Assembly (NCBI GenBank): GCA_024707225.1
Contig: JANQAE010000003.1
Span: 372,001-436,000 of the forward strand
Reading direction: 5' to 3'
DNA: 64,000 bases
Origin: Dokdonella sp.
GTDB lineage: Bacteria > Pseudomonadota > Gammaproteobacteria > Xanthomonadales > Rhodanobacteraceae
Position numbers and translations under genes: made by a program. This document shows, one piece after another, positions 41,124 through 54,807 of this stretch. The number at the start of each line of letters is the position of its first letter. Within the stretch, counting starts at the first letter, position 1. The notes beneath the pieces were generated by a model. It had not been told where the DNA came from. It did no database searches and saw only the letters and a program-made list of their open reading frames with translations.

Positions 41124-43415
41124 TTGTTCTCCCTGATCGCCTGGATCTGGCGCTGGCTGCGCGCTCCGTTCCTGCTCGCCGTCGGCGTCGCCATCGGCTT
41201 CCTCGCTCCGTACCTGTACGTGCTCGACCGGCAGGTGCGCAGCCGCTTCGACGACCTGTCCTGGCAGATCCCGAGCCGCGTCTACGCGCGACCGCTGACG
41301 CTCGCCGCCGGGCTGCCGCTGGACGCGCAGACGCTGACCATCGAGCTCGAAGCGGCGCGCTACCGCGACGAGGCCGGCGCGCGCCAGCCCGGCACCTACG
41401 AGCGCAGCGGCAACCGCTTCGTGATCGCGCGGCGCGCGTTCGTCTGGCTCGACGGGCGCGAGCGCGAACGGCGCATCGCGGTCACGCTGGCCGACGGCCG
41501 CCTCGCGCGCGTCGCCGACGCCGACAGCGGCGAGGCGCTCGGCCCGATCCGCCTGGAGCCGGCGCGCATCGCGACGCTGTACGGCAGCCAGCAGGAGGAA
41601 CGCCGCATCCTGAGCCTCGGCGAGGCGCCGCCGCTGCTGGTGGCCGGGCTGCAGGCGGTCGAGGACCGCGACTTCAAGGACCATCACGGCATCGACAGCG
41701 TCGCGATCGCGCGCGCGGCCTGGGCCAACCTGCGCGCCGGCCGCGTCGTCCAGGGCGGCTCGACGCTGACCCAGCAGCTGGTCCGCAACCTGTTCCTCGA
41801 CCGCAGCCAGAACCTGCTGCGCAAGCTCAACGAGGTGCTGATCGCGGTACTGATCGAGGCGCGCTACGACAAGCGCGCGATCCTGGAGGCCTACATCAAC
41901 GAGGTCTTCCTCGGCCAGCAGGGCGGCCAGGCCGTGCACGGCTTCGCGGCCGCCAGCGAGTTCTGGTTCGGGCGCGACGTGCGCAGCCTCGGCGCGGCCG
42001 ACGTCGCGCTGCTGGTCGGGCTCGTGCAGGGGCCGAGCTATCACGATCCGCGCCGCTATCCGCAGCGCGCGATGGCGCGGCGCAACCGCGTGCTCGCGCA
42101 GTTCTACGAAACCGGCCTGATCGACGAGAAGACACTGACCGCCGCGCAGTCGCAGCCGCTCAACGTCTCGGCGACCGGCGCGCTGCCGCGCAACCGCTAT
42201 CCGGCCTTCCTCGATCTGGTCCGCGCGCAGCTGCAGCGCGATTATCCCGATGCGGAGCTCGACAGCGCGGGCCTGGCGATCCACACCACGCTGGCGCCGT
42301 CGACGCAGCGCCTGGCCGAGGCCGCGGTCGGCAAGGCGATGGCCGCGCTCGGCACGCGCGCCGATCCGGTCGAGACCGCCATCGTCGTCACCGGCGCGCG
42401 CGACGGCGACGTGCAGGCGCTGATCGGCGGCCGCAACCCGGATGCGCCGGGCTTCAACCGCGCGCTGACCGCGAGCCGTCCGATCGGCTCGCTGATCAAG
42501 CCGTTCGTGTTCCTGGTCGCGCTGGCGCAGCCGCAGCGCTACTCGCTGGCCTCGCTGATCGACGATGCGCCGGTCGACCTGCCGCAGCGCGACGGCAGCC
42601 GCTGGCGTCCGAAGAACGACGACGGCCTGCTGCACGGCGAGGTGCCGCTGGCCGACGTGCTCGCCAACAGCTGGAACCTGGCGACGGTGCAGCTGGGCCT
42701 GCGCGTCGGCGTCGACCGCGTGCGCGGCCTGGTCGAGTCGTTCGGACTGGGCCGGCCGATCAATCCGAATCCGTCACTGCTGCTCGGCGCGGTCGAGCTC
42801 AGCCCGCTCGACGTGGCCCAGCTCTACCAGTACTTCGCGGCCGACGGTCATGCCGTGCCGCTGCGCGCGCTGCGCGGCGTGCTCGACGCGCAGGGCCGTC
42901 CGCTGGCGCGCTACGAGACGCGCAGCGGTACCGGCGACTACGTCGCGCCGTCGCGCCTGGTCACGCATGCGCTGCAGCAGGCGGCGCGCGAGGGCACCGG
43001 CCGCACGATCGTGCAGGCCGGACTCGGCCATCTCGCCGCCGCCGGCAAGACCGGCACCAGCGACACCCAGCGCGATTCGTGGTTCGCCGGCTACACCGGC
43101 AGCCATCTCGCGGTCGCCTGGGTCGGCCGCGACGACAACAAGCCGACCGGGCTATACGGCTCGACCGGTGCGCTGCGGATCTGGATCGAGCTGTTCCGGC
43201 AGCTGCCGAGCACGCCGCTGGCGCCGCCGCGCGACGGCCTGGAATGGCTCTGGATCGATCCGCCGAGCGGCCACCGCACCGACGCGGCCTGCGAGGGCGC
43301 GCGGCAGGTGCCGTTCATCGCCGGCTACGGCCCGACTGAACAGCGCGGCTGCGCACTCGATCGTCTGCGACAATGGCTCGGCGGTGACCGCGCCGACTCC
43401 GAAGAAACCCACTGA
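41124..43415 (+). CDS. mrcB: Penicillin-binding protein 1B (bifunctional)
   Basis: A 763-residue class A PBP that polymerises and cross-links peptidoglycan. It has an N-terminal membrane anchor (LRAPFLLAVGVAIGFLAPYL) and a UB2H-like region. The glycosyltransferase domain has AVEDRDFKDHHGIDSVAIAR, QGGSTLTQQLVRNLFLDR and EAYINEVFLGQ. The transpeptidase domain shows SLIK (in RPIGSLIKPFVFL), SWN (LANSWNLATV) and KTGTS. It starts with TTG at 41124. CpoB (9559-10449), encoded in the tol cluster, is its usual regulator. It overlaps the next lipoprotein gene by one base. Confidence 0.94.
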   Translation: MFSLIAWIWRWLRAPFLLAVGVAIGFLAPYLYVLDRQVRSRFDDLSWQIPSRVYARPLTLAAGLPLDAQTLTIELEAARYRDEAGARQPGTYERSGNRFVIARRAFVWLDGRERERRIAVTLADGRLARVADADSGEALGPIRLEPARIATLYGSQQEERRILSLGEAPPLLVAGLQAVEDRDFKDHHGIDSVAIARAAWANLRAGRVVQGGSTLTQQLVRNLFLDRSQNLLRKLNEVLIAVLIEARYDKRAILEAYINEVFLGQQGGQAVHGFAAASEFWFGRDVRSLGAADVALLVGLVQGPSYHDPRRYPQRAMARRNRVLAQFYETGLIDEKTLTAAQSQPLNVSATGALPRNRYPAFLDLVRAQLQRDYPDAELDSAGLAIHTTLAPSTQRLAEAAVGKAMAALGTRADPVETAIVVTGARDGDVQALIGGRNPDAPGFNRALTASRPIGSLIKPFVFLVALAQPQRYSLASLIDDAPVDLPQRDGSRWRPKNDDGLLHGEVPLADVLANSWNLATVQLGLRVGVDRVRGLVESFGLGRPINPNPSLLLGAVELSPLDVAQLYQYFAADGHAVPLRALRGVLDAQGRPLARYETRSGTGDYVAPSRLVTHALQQAAREGTGRTIVQAGLGHLAAAGKTGTSDTQRDSWFAGYTGSHLAVAWVGRDDNKPTGLYGSTGALRIWIELFRQLPSTPLAPPRDGLEWLWIDPPSGHRTDAACEGARQVPFIAGYGPTEQRGCALDRLRQWLGGDRADSEETH

Positions 43416-43917
43416 TGAACACGCACCCTGCCTCCCGTCGATTCCGTTTGACCTTGCCCGCCGCCGTCGCGGTGTTGCTCGCCGCCTGCGCGCAGCCGCC
43501 GCCGAAGCCAGCGGCACCGCCCCCGCCGCCGGCTCGCGATGCGGTCGCCGCGGTGCGCGCCGCCGGCAAGGGCGACGATTCGGTCGTGCAGGTCCAGCCG
43601 CTGCGCGACCCGGCCGTCGAGGGGCATCTGCAGCAGGCCGAGAAGGCCGAAGCCGAAGGCCGCCTCGACGCCGCGGCCGAGGCGGCCGAACGCGCGCTCA
43701 AGCTCGCGCCCGAGGCGCCGGAGATCCTGCAGCTGCTGGCCGAGATCGAGCTCGGCCGCGGCCGCCTGCACGAGGCCGAGGAGCGCGCGATGCACAGCTA
43801 CCGGCTCGGTCCGCGCCTGGGCGGCCTGTGCGCGCGCAACTGGCAGACCCTGGTCGAGACGCGAGAGCTGCTCGGCGATCCGGCCCGCAAGGCCGAGGCC
43901 GAACGGCAGGTCAAGGA

Positions 43918-45918
<2,001 letters not shown>

Positions 45919-45954
45919 GCGGAACGTGCGGTTGCACCGGCGACCGCGTCGCGC

Positions 45955-46533
45955 TCAGCGCACGACCGCGTAGTCGCGCGCATCCTCGCGCCAGCGCGGA
46001 ATGCGCCGGATCGCCGGCAGCACCTCCTCGACGCGGTCGACGAGGTGCCACATGCCCAGGTGCTCCGGATTCATGAAGCGCTGTGCGACGACCTGCTCCA
46101 TGAACGCCTGCAGCGGCGCGTAGAAGCCCTGCACGTCGACCAGCACGATCGGATTGAAATAGAGCCCCAGACGCTTGAGCGTGATCGCCTCGAACAGCTC
46201 CTCGAGCGTGCCGCAGCCGCCCGGCAGCGCGACGACCGCGTCCGATCCGGTCAGCAGGCGGTGCTTGCGCTCGCGCATGTCCTCGACGATCTCGAGCGAG
46301 GCCAGCCCCGGATGCTGCCACTCCACCTCGGTCATGAAGCGCGGAATGATGCCGACGACCTGGCCGCCGGCCGACAGCGCGCCGTCGGCCAGCGATCCCA
46401 TCAGGCCGACCGCGCCGCCGCCGTAGACCGTGGTGCAGCCGGCCTCGGCCAGCTGCCGGCCGAGCGCGAAGGCCGCCTCGTGATAGACGCGCTCGCAGTG
46501 CTCGCTCGACGCGCAGTAGACGCAGACACGCAT
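45955..46533 (-). CDS. LOG-family nucleotide phosphoribohydrolase (TIGR00730)
   Basis: A 192-residue protein of the LOG (formerly lysine decarboxylase-like) family, which splits nucleoside monophosphates to base and ribose-5-phosphate. It starts MRVCVYCASSEH at 46533. The signature GGGAVGLMGSLADGALSAGG and the catalytic PGGCGTLEELFEAITLKRLG are both present. In bacteria these proteins are often annotated as cytokinin-activating enzymes; the real substrate is likely AMP or related. It is divergent from the next plus-strand gene. Confidence 0.93.
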   Translation of the reverse strand: MRVCVYCASSEHCERVYHEAAFALGRQLAEAGCTTVYGGGAVGLMGSLADGALSAGGQVVGIIPRFMTEVEWQHPGLASLEIVEDMRERKHRLLTGSDAVVALPGGCGTLEELFEAITLKRLGLYFNPIVLVDVQGFYAPLQAFMEQVVAQRFMNPEHLGMWHLVDRVEEVLPAIRRIPRWREDARDYAVVR

Positions 46534-46629
46534 GATCGTTCCCGTGACAGAATGCGCGCGGATTCTACGCCCGCGCCGGCACGTCTTCGCGACGCGGCCG
46601 GCCCACGTCTCCGCCGCGGACCGCGCCCG

Positions 46630-47325
46630 ATGGACTCGAACGTGCTCAAGACGCTGGTGACACTCAAGCGCCATCCGTCGGCGCTGCTGCTGACGGTGCA
46701 GCTGCTCGGCGTCGTGCTGTATCCGGCGATGGAACACACCGCCGCCGGCCGCGCCGCGTTCGGCGCATTCGGCATGCTGGTGCTCGCACTGGCGCTGTGG
46801 GTCGTCAACCGCAGTCCGGCCGTCAACTGGGTCGCCTGGCTGCTGGCCGCGCCGGCCGTGCTGCTGTCGCTGCTGGCCGGCAGCGGGTTCGGGACGCCGG
46901 GCCTGGGCACGGTCGCGCTGGTGCTCGAGGGCGCGCTGTACTTCTACGCGGCCGGCGGCCTGACCGCCTACATGCTGCGTGACCACCGCGTCACCGGCGA
47001 CGAGCTGTTCGCGGCCGGCGCGACGTTCACGCTGCTGGCCTGGGCGTTCGCATTCGCATACCTGGTCTGCCAGCAGGCGTTTCCGGGCAGCTTCGTCGCG
47101 GCCGTCGATCCGCAGGCACCGCGGACCTGGATGGAGCTCTTGTTCCTGAGCTTCAGCACGCTGTCGGGCGTCGGCCTCAGCGACATCATGCCCATTCGCC
47201 CGCAAGCCAGGGCGCTGGTCATGCTCGAGCAGTTCGCCGGTGTGATGTACATCGCGCTGGTCGTCTCGCGCCTGATCGGGCTGGCGACCTCGCGCGCGAT
47301 CGCGCGGCGCGACGCGGAGGACTGA
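46630..47325 (+). CDS. Ion-channel-family membrane protein with altered selectivity filter
   Basis: A 231-residue protein with six or seven hydrophobic helices. The C-terminal part reads FLSFSTLSGVGLSDIMPIRP then MLEQFAGVMYIALVVSRLIG, which matches the pore and inner helix of two-helix potassium channels, but the filter TVGYGD is replaced by GVGLSD (about residues 180-185). It may therefore be a channel with altered selectivity or a non-conducting relative. The start ATG 46630 is the only one before the hydrophobic region. The gene is followed by a minus-strand molybdo-enzyme operon. Confidence 0.82.
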   Translation: MDSNVLKTLVTLKRHPSALLLTVQLLGVVLYPAMEHTAAGRAAFGAFGMLVLALALWVVNRSPAVNWVAWLLAAPAVLLSLLAGSGFGTPGLGTVALVLEGALYFYAAGGLTAYMLRDHRVTGDELFAAGATFTLLAWAFAFAYLVCQQAFPGSFVAAVDPQAPRTWMELLFLSFSTLSGVGLSDIMPIRPQARALVMLEQFAGVMYIALVVSRLIGLATSRAIARRDAED

Positions 47326-47330
47326 AGCCT

Positions 47331-47495
47331 TCAGCCGGCGCGGCGCGACGGCGCCGGCACCGCGGGCAGCGATGCCTGCTCGACCGCGCGCGGCGTCGAT
47401 GCCGCCGCGCCGTCGCGGCTTCTGCGCCGGTGCGGCCGGCGTGCCGGCACATGGCGCGGCGTGGCGCGCATCCAGGTGGCGAGGAACAGGTTCAT
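47331..47495 (-). CDS. Possible small basic protein
   Basis: A 54-residue reading, MNLFLATWMRATPRHVPARR then an Arg/Ala/Pro-rich tail, lies in the gap between the channel gene and the mocA-like gene. It is short, has no clear ribosome binding site, and the Arg-rich tail is typical of out-of-frame reading in GC-rich DNA. I list it only because the gap (47326-47647) is otherwise empty. Confidence 0.2.
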   Translation of the reverse strand: MNLFLATWMRATPRHVPARRPHRRRSRDGAAASTPRAVEQASLPAVPAPSRRAG

Positions 47496-47647
47496 GGCAG
47501 GTCTCGTCGGCAAGGGGATGCCGACCAGAACGAGAACGCGGACCGTTTCCTGCGATCGCCGCGCCGCGGCGTTCAGCATCGATTGGGGCTGGACCGCTCG
47601 GGAGCCGCGGCGCTGGCGGCGCGCCGCGGACCGGGACGCAGCGGGCG

Positions 47648-48238
47648 TCAGCGGTCGATCCAGCCGGCAGCGATCGCGGTCGCGAGTGCGTCGGGGGTGT
47701 CGAGATCGAACGCGAGCTCGGGCGCCTCCACGCGTCGCGGCGACGCACCGGAGCGCGACCACAGCGATCGGAAGCCGGCGTCGCCGCTCAGCTCGGCGGC
47801 ACGCCGCAGCGTCGCCGCACCGACCCGCACCGGCAGGCCGAAGGCTGCACCGTACCCGCTGGCGACATCGTCTTCGCCGCCGGACGCGAGCAGCGCATCG
47901 AGATGCGCGCGGCGCAGGTGGATCTGGTCGACGCCGACGATCAGCGTCGGGCCGCGGTGATCAGCCAGCGCGGCCGCGGCCCGCTGCAGCGATCCGGCGA
48001 TGCCGGTCTGCGGCGCCGCATTGACGCAGCGCTCGACCGGCAGGCCGTCGAGCTCGCGCTCGAGCGCCGGCATGTCCGCCGGCAGCACCGCGACGACGCG
48101 CAGCGGCGCGGTCGCCAGCACCGCATCGAGCGCATGTCGCAGCAGACTCACGCCGTCGCGGCGCAGCAGCTGTTTCGGATGTCCGAGCCGCCGGCTGAGA
48201 CCGGCCGCGAGCACCACCGCGGCATGCTCACTCGCCAC
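47648..48238 (-). CDS. MocA-like molybdenum cofactor cytidylyltransferase
   Basis: A 196-residue nucleotidyltransferase of the MobA/MocA group: AAVVLAAGLSRRLGHPKQLL is the nucleotide-binding signature. Proteins of this kind convert molybdopterin to its cytosine dinucleotide form, used by xanthine-oxidase-family enzymes. The GTG start at 48238 overlaps the end of xdhC by 11 bases. As the last gene of the molybdo-hydroxylase operon it very likely supplies the cofactor for the large subunit encoded at 49259-51624. Confidence 0.85.
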   Translation of the reverse strand: MASEHAAVVLAAGLSRRLGHPKQLLRRDGVSLLRHALDAVLATAPLRVVAVLPADMPALERELDGLPVERCVNAAPQTGIAGSLQRAAAALADHRGPTLIVGVDQIHLRRAHLDALLASGGEDDVASGYGAAFGLPVRVGAATLRRAAELSGDAGFRSLWSRSGASPRRVEAPELAFDLDTPDALATAIAAGWIDR

Positions 48239-49241
48239 GATGACGCCAGGCGTGCAGCTGCGCGACGATCGCCAATGCGATCGACTCCGGCCCGCGGCCG
48301 CCCAGATCGAGGCCGACCGGCGCATGCAGGCGCGGCCGCAGCGCGTCGGTGGCCGCCGCACCGAGCAGGCGCAGCAGATCGTCGCGCCGCGCCGGTGGCC
48401 CGAGCAGGCCGATCCACGGCACCGCTGCGCCCGCCAGCTGCTCGAGGGCATCGCGGTCCAGCTCGAAATCGTGGTTCATGACCAGGACCGCGTCGTAGCG
48501 TGACTGCGCCAGCGCGGCGCCGACCGTCGTCGGCAGATGCCGGTCGGCCGTGGCGGCCGCTGGGGTCCAGCGCGGGCGCCGTTCGACGACGTCGACGTAC
48601 CAGCCGAGCTGGCGCAGCCACGGCACCAGCCGGTCCGATTCGGGACCGGCGCCGGCGACCAGCACGCGCGGCGCAGCCGCGATCAGCAGCGCATAGCGCG
48701 CGCCGCTCGCGACCGGCGCGGAATCGGTCCATGCCAGCGGCCAGCGCAGCGCCTCGCCACCGGTCGAGACGGCGAGTGCGCCGCCGACCTCCAGCTCGAT
48801 CGCGAGCGCGCATCCCTGGTCGATCCAGGCCTGCAGCGCCTGCGCGATGCCGGGCAGCACGGCCAGCGGAATCACCGCGATCCGCACCACGCCGCGGCAG
48901 CCGATGCCGCTGCCGACGATGAGGTCGGCATCGTCGCGCGTGTCGTACTCGATCAGGCCGGCGCGGCCGGTCGCGACCAGCGCCTGCGCGCTGGCCTCGA
49001 GCGAGGATTCGAGGCAGCCGCCGCTGATCCAGCCGACACGGCCGGCGCCGCCGATGCACAGCGCGGCGCCGGATTTGGCGTACGTCGAGCCGAGCGTGTC
49101 GACGACCAGGCCGAGCGCGGCCGGCGCATCGTCGCGCGCCGCGGCGAGCAGCGCCTCGACGACCGCGCGCGATCCGCCGCTGGCCGCGGCGGCCGTGGCC
49201 GGCGCGGCCGGACCGGCGTCGCCGCCGCAGACGAGCGCCAT
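48228..49241 (-). CDS. XdhC/CoxI family molybdoenzyme maturation protein
   Basis: A 337-residue XdhC-family protein, which in other bacteria binds the molybdenum cofactor, promotes its sulfuration and inserts it into xanthine-dehydrogenase-family enzymes. The N-terminal domain has ALGLVVDTLGSTYAKSGAAL and WISGGCLESSLEAS. The Rossmann-like C-terminal domain has RVLVAGAGPESDRLVPWLRQ, then MNHDFELDRDALEQL and GLLGPPARRDDLLRLLG. It lies 17 bp after the large subunit gene and overlaps the mocA-like gene, fitting a maturation operon. Confidence 0.9.
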   Translation of the reverse strand: MALVCGGDAGPAAPATAAAASGGSRAVVEALLAAARDDAPAALGLVVDTLGSTYAKSGAALCIGGAGRVGWISGGCLESSLEASAQALVATGRAGLIEYDTRDDADLIVGSGIGCRGVVRIAVIPLAVLPGIAQALQAWIDQGCALAIELEVGGALAVSTGGEALRWPLAWTDSAPVASGARYALLIAAAPRVLVAGAGPESDRLVPWLRQLGWYVDVVERRPRWTPAAATADRHLPTTVGAALAQSRYDAVLVMNHDFELDRDALEQLAGAAVPWIGLLGPPARRDDLLRLLGAAATDALRPRLHAPVGLDLGGRGPESIALAIVAQLHAWRHRGE

Positions 49242-49258
49242 CGTGGCCTCGACCGCGA

Positions 49259-51620
<2,362 letters not shown>

Positions 51621-51624
<4 letters not shown>

Positions 51625-52085
51625 GCGCCACCTCCGCTCTTCTCGACCGCCAGATGGATCGCCGCGCGGATTCGCGTATAGGTGCCGCAGCGGCACAGGT
51701 TGCCGACCATCGCCGCGTCGATGTCCGCGTCGGTGGGCTTGGGCTTGTCCTTCAGCAGCGAGGCGGCCTGCATGATCTGGCCGCACTGGCAGTAGCCGCA
51801 CTGCGCCACGTTCAACTCGGTCCAGGCCTGCTGGACCGGATGGCTCGCGTCGGGCGACAGGCCTTCGATCGTCGTCACCTGGCGGCCTTCGGCGGCGGCG
51901 ACCGGCGTCACGCAGGCGCGCATCGCGACGCCGTCGAGATGGATCGTGCAGACGCCGCACAGGGCCATGCCGCAGCCGTACTTGGCGCCGGTCAGGCCGA
52001 GCACGTCGCGCAGGTACCACAGCAGCGGCATCTCGGGATTGCCGTCGAAGCGCTGCTCGCGGCCGTTAACGGTCAGGGTGACCAT
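51621..52085 (-). CDS. 2Fe-2S subunit of molybdo-hydroxylase (IorA-like)
   Basis: A 154-residue small subunit with two 2Fe-2S clusters. The plant-type ferredoxin domain has [16 protein letters not shown] plus a later Cys in MRACVTP. The helical domain has [13 protein letters not shown] and [13 protein letters not shown]. It transfers electrons from the molybdenum site of the large subunit. The start at 52085 has GGAG seven bases upstream. The gene begins the operon small subunit, large subunit, xdhC, mocA-like. No FAD subunit gene is present, in keeping with isoquinoline-oxidoreductase-type two-subunit enzymes. Confidence 0.93.
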
Positions 52086-52300
52086 CGTCGATCTCCGGTT
52101 CGTGGGTCGACCCGGATCCGGAAGAATCCGCGCCTGCCTTCGTCAGGGGGAGACTCGCATCGGCCCGAGGACGGCCGTTGCCGAGCCGTCGGCGACGCTC
52201 GGCCGATCGCGCACGCAGGCGCAGCGGACGCCGTCGGCGACCGCCCGAGCATAGCCAGCCGAACGGTCGTTTTGAATACCCAGGAGTACTCGAATGTGCG

Positions 52301-52316
52301 CGCTGTGCGCACAGCG
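52301..52316. promoter_or_regulatory. 16-bp perfect palindrome
   Basis: CGCTGTGCGCACAGCG is a perfect palindrome, with another (GAGTACTC, 52284-52291) ten bases away. It lies 44 bp past the end of the CoA-transferase gene and about 215 bp upstream of the molybdo-hydroxylase operon. It has no loop or T-run, so an operator for a dimeric protein is more likely than a terminator. The rest of the 274-bp gap (52086-52359) shows nothing further. Confidence 0.4.
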
Positions 52317-52359
52317 TGCGCCGCGTCGGCATCGACGCGGCGCACGGACGGGCCGTCGA

Positions 52360-53715
52360 TCAGGCCAGACCCGGCGCCACCGCGAACGCGCACTCGGTCT
52401 TGGCGCGCACGTCATCCACGCTGACGCCGTCCTGCAGCTCGATCAGGGTCAGGCCCTTGCCGCGCTCGACCTCGAACACGGCCAGGTCGGTGATGATCAG
52501 ATCCACGACCTGCTGGCCGGTGATCGGCAGCGTGCAGGCGTTGCGGATCTTCGGCGTGCCGTCCTTCGCGGTGTGCTCCATCAGCACGACGACGCGCTTG
52601 ACGCCGCTGACCAGGTCCATCGCGCCGCCCGGACCCTTGACCATCTTGCCGGGCACCATCCAGTTGGCCAGGTCGCCGGTGCCGGACACTTCCAGACCGC
52701 CGAGGATCGACAGGTCGATATGGCCGCCGCGGATCATCGCGAACGAATCGGCGCTCGAGAAGAAGCTCGCACCCGGCAGCGCCGTGATCGTCTGCTTGCC
52801 GGCATTGATCAGGTCGGCGTCGACGTCGGCGTCGGCCGGGAACGGGCCGATGCCGAGCAGGCCGTTCTCCGACTGCAGCGTGACGTCCATGCCGTCCGGA
52901 ATGAAGTTGGCGACCAGGGTCGGGATGCCGATGCCGAGATTGACGTAGTAGCCGTCGCGCAGCTCGCGCGCGGCACGCTGCGCCATCGCGACGCGTATCG
53001 GGCTTTCCTTGCCGGTGTTGGCGCCGGCGACGGTGCGGAACTCGATGCGCTTCTCGTAGCGCTCGCCCTGGATGATGCGGTCGACGTAGATGCCCGGCAC
53101 GTGGATCTGGTCCGGGTCGAGCGAGCCGACCTCGACCAGCTCCTCGACTTCGGCGACGCAGACCTTGCCGCAGGTCGCGATCATCGGATTGAAGTTGCGC
53201 GCGGTCTTGCGGAACACCAGGTTGCCGAGCGCATCGCCCTTCCACGCCTTGATCAGCGAGACGTCGGCGCGGATGCCTTCCTCGAGCACGTACTCCTTGC
53301 CGTCGAACACCTTGGTCTCGCGGCCCTCGGCCAGCTTGGTGCCGAACGCGGTGCGCGTGTAGAAGCCCGGGATGCCGGCGCCGCCGGCGCGCAGCCGCTC
53401 GGCCAGCGTGCCCTGCGGCACCAGCTCGAGCTCGAGCTCGCCGGCCAGCACCTGGCGCTCGAACTCCTTGTTCTCGCCGACGTAGGACGCGACGACCTTC
53501 CTGACCTGGCGCGTCTTGAGCAGCGGGCCCATGCCGAAATCGTCGACGCCGGCATTGTTGCCGACGATCGTCAGCTCGCGCGTGCCGGCCGCCAGCAGCG
53601 CGCCGATCAGGTTCTCCGGGATGCCGCACAGGCCGAAGCCGCCGGCGGCGATGGTCATGCGGTCGAACAGCAGGCCGTTCAGCGCTTCCGCCGCGTTTGC
53701 ATGGATCTTATTCAC
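52360..53715 (-). CDS. 3-oxoacid CoA-transferase, fused alpha and beta subunits
   Basis: A 451-residue protein combining both subunits of succinyl-CoA:3-ketoacid CoA-transferase (Sco/SCOT). Residues 1-230 are the A subunit ([40 protein letters not shown]). A linker of about 10-15 residues ([14 protein letters not shown]) leads to the B subunit (about 245-451: [20 protein letters not shown]; catalytic Glu in [28 protein letters not shown]). Most bacteria encode the two as separate genes; a single chain is the animal mitochondrial arrangement. It activates acetoacetate using succinyl-CoA. It starts with GTG at 53715 and is not in an obvious operon. Confidence 0.93.
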   Translation of the reverse strand: MNKIHANAAEALNGLLFDRMTIAAGGFGLCGIPENLIGALLAAGTRELTIVGNNAGVDDFGMGPLLKTRQVRKVVASYVGENKEFERQVLAGELELELVPQGTLAERLRAGGAGIPGFYTRTAFGTKLAEGRETKVFDGKEYVLEEGIRADVSLIKAWKGDALGNLVFRKTARNFNPMIATCGKVCVAEVEELVEVGSLDPDQIHVPGIYVDRIIQGERYEKRIEFRTVAGANTGKESPIRVAMAQRAARELRDGYYVNLGIGIPTLVANFIPDGMDVTLQSENGLLGIGPFPADADVDADLINAGKQTITALPGASFFSSADSFAMIRGGHIDLSILGGLEVSGTGDLANWMVPGKMVKGPGGAMDLVSGVKRVVVLMEHTAKDGTPKIRNACTLPITGQQVVDLIITDLAVFEVERGKGLTLIELQDGVSVDDVRAKTECAFAVAPGLA

Positions 53716-53864
53716 GCGTTGTCTTCATCGGGCAGGAAAAGGACCGCCAGTTTCTCGCGAATCCGCGGCCGCCGCCATTGCACGAACGACCGATGGCCGC
53801 GATGCGCAACCCCGCCGTGCCGGCTGTCGCGTTGCAGATCCCCACCCGACACAGGAGCTCCGCC

Positions 53865-54644
53865 ATGCGCATCGTCCTCGCCGCCGCTCTCGCCGCCGTA
53901 TCCGCCGCTCCGATCCAGGCCGGCACGCTGATCGACCTCGCCGTCGTCGACCGCGAGACCGGCCAGGTCCTCGCCCAGCACCATCGCGACGGCCGCGCAC
54001 ACGTCGCCGGCGCACCCGATCATCGCTACGCGATCCGCCTGACCAATCGCAGCGGCGGCCGCGTCCTGGCGGTGCTGTCGGTCGACGGCGTCAACGCGGT
54101 GACCGGCGAGACCGCCGATCCGGGCCAGAACGGCTACGTGCTCGGCCCGTGGGAAACCACCGAGATCCTCGGCTGGCGCAAGAGCCTGGACGAGGTCGCG
54201 CAGTTCACGTTCACCGCGCTGCCCGACAGCTACGCGGCGCTGACCGGCCGGCCCGACGACGTCGGCGTGATCGGCGTCGCCGCGTTCCGCGAGCGCGCGC
54301 CGGTCCGGCGGCGCGAGTCGGCTCCGAAGATCGCTGTGGAAGCGATGCCGGCACCACCGGCAGCCGCCCACGAAGAGAAGGCGCAATCGGCCGACGCGGC
54401 GCAGCCGCAGGCGCGCGCGGCGCGTCCGGCCGAACGGCTCGGCACCGGCCACGGCGAACGCGAGACCTCGAGCGTGACGCAGACGCGCTTCGTACGCGCC
54501 AGCGAGCGCCCGGCCGAGCAGGTCGCGGTCTGGTACGACAGCTATCGCAATCTGGTCGCGCGCGGCATCATCGCGCGGCCACTCGCCGAGCGCGCTCCGC
54601 AGCCGTTCCCGGGCGCGTTCGTGGCCGATCCGCCGCGGCGCTGA
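53865..54644 (+). CDS. Secreted protein of unknown function
   Basis: A 259-residue product with a signal peptide (MRIVLAAALAAVSAAPIQAG) and AGGAG eight bases upstream of the ATG at 53865. The first half (about 20-150) is beta-rich: GTLIDLAVVDRETGQVL, YAIRLTNRSGGRVLAVLSVD and GYVLGPWETTEILGWRKSLD. Then comes a disordered Ala/Pro/Glu-rich linker and a C-terminal segment with VWYDSYRNLVARGII. I do not recognise the family. It is divergent from the CoA-transferase gene and 163 bp upstream of the winged-helix regulator. Confidence 0.78.
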   Translation: MRIVLAAALAAVSAAPIQAGTLIDLAVVDRETGQVLAQHHRDGRAHVAGAPDHRYAIRLTNRSGGRVLAVLSVDGVNAVTGETADPGQNGYVLGPWETTEILGWRKSLDEVAQFTFTALPDSYAALTGRPDDVGVIGVAAFRERAPVRRRESAPKIAVEAMPAPPAAAHEEKAQSADAAQPQARAARPAERLGTGHGERETSSVTQTRFVRASERPAEQVAVWYDSYRNLVARGIIARPLAERAPQPFPGAFVADPPRR

Positions 54645-54795
54645 CACGCCGCTGCCGACGCAGCGCCGATCCGATCGGTCGGCGCTGCGTCGCCTGCGCT
54701 GGAGCCGGCGCGCAGGACTTTCCCGGCGCCGCCGGCGACATGCGCCGCCCTGATGCGTTGCGGCGGCGCGCCTCGGCCCCGCTCGCCGCGCGGGC

Positions 54796-54801
54796 TACAC
54801 T
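54796..54801 (+). promoter_or_regulatory. Possible -10 element, leaderless transcript
   Basis: TACACT preceded by CGGGC ends 6 bases before the ATG at 54808. Since transcription usually starts about 6-7 bases after the -10 box, the mRNA would begin at the start codon itself. No ribosome binding site is present, consistent with leaderless translation. Confidence 0.4.
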
Positions 54802-54807
54802 CGGCCG

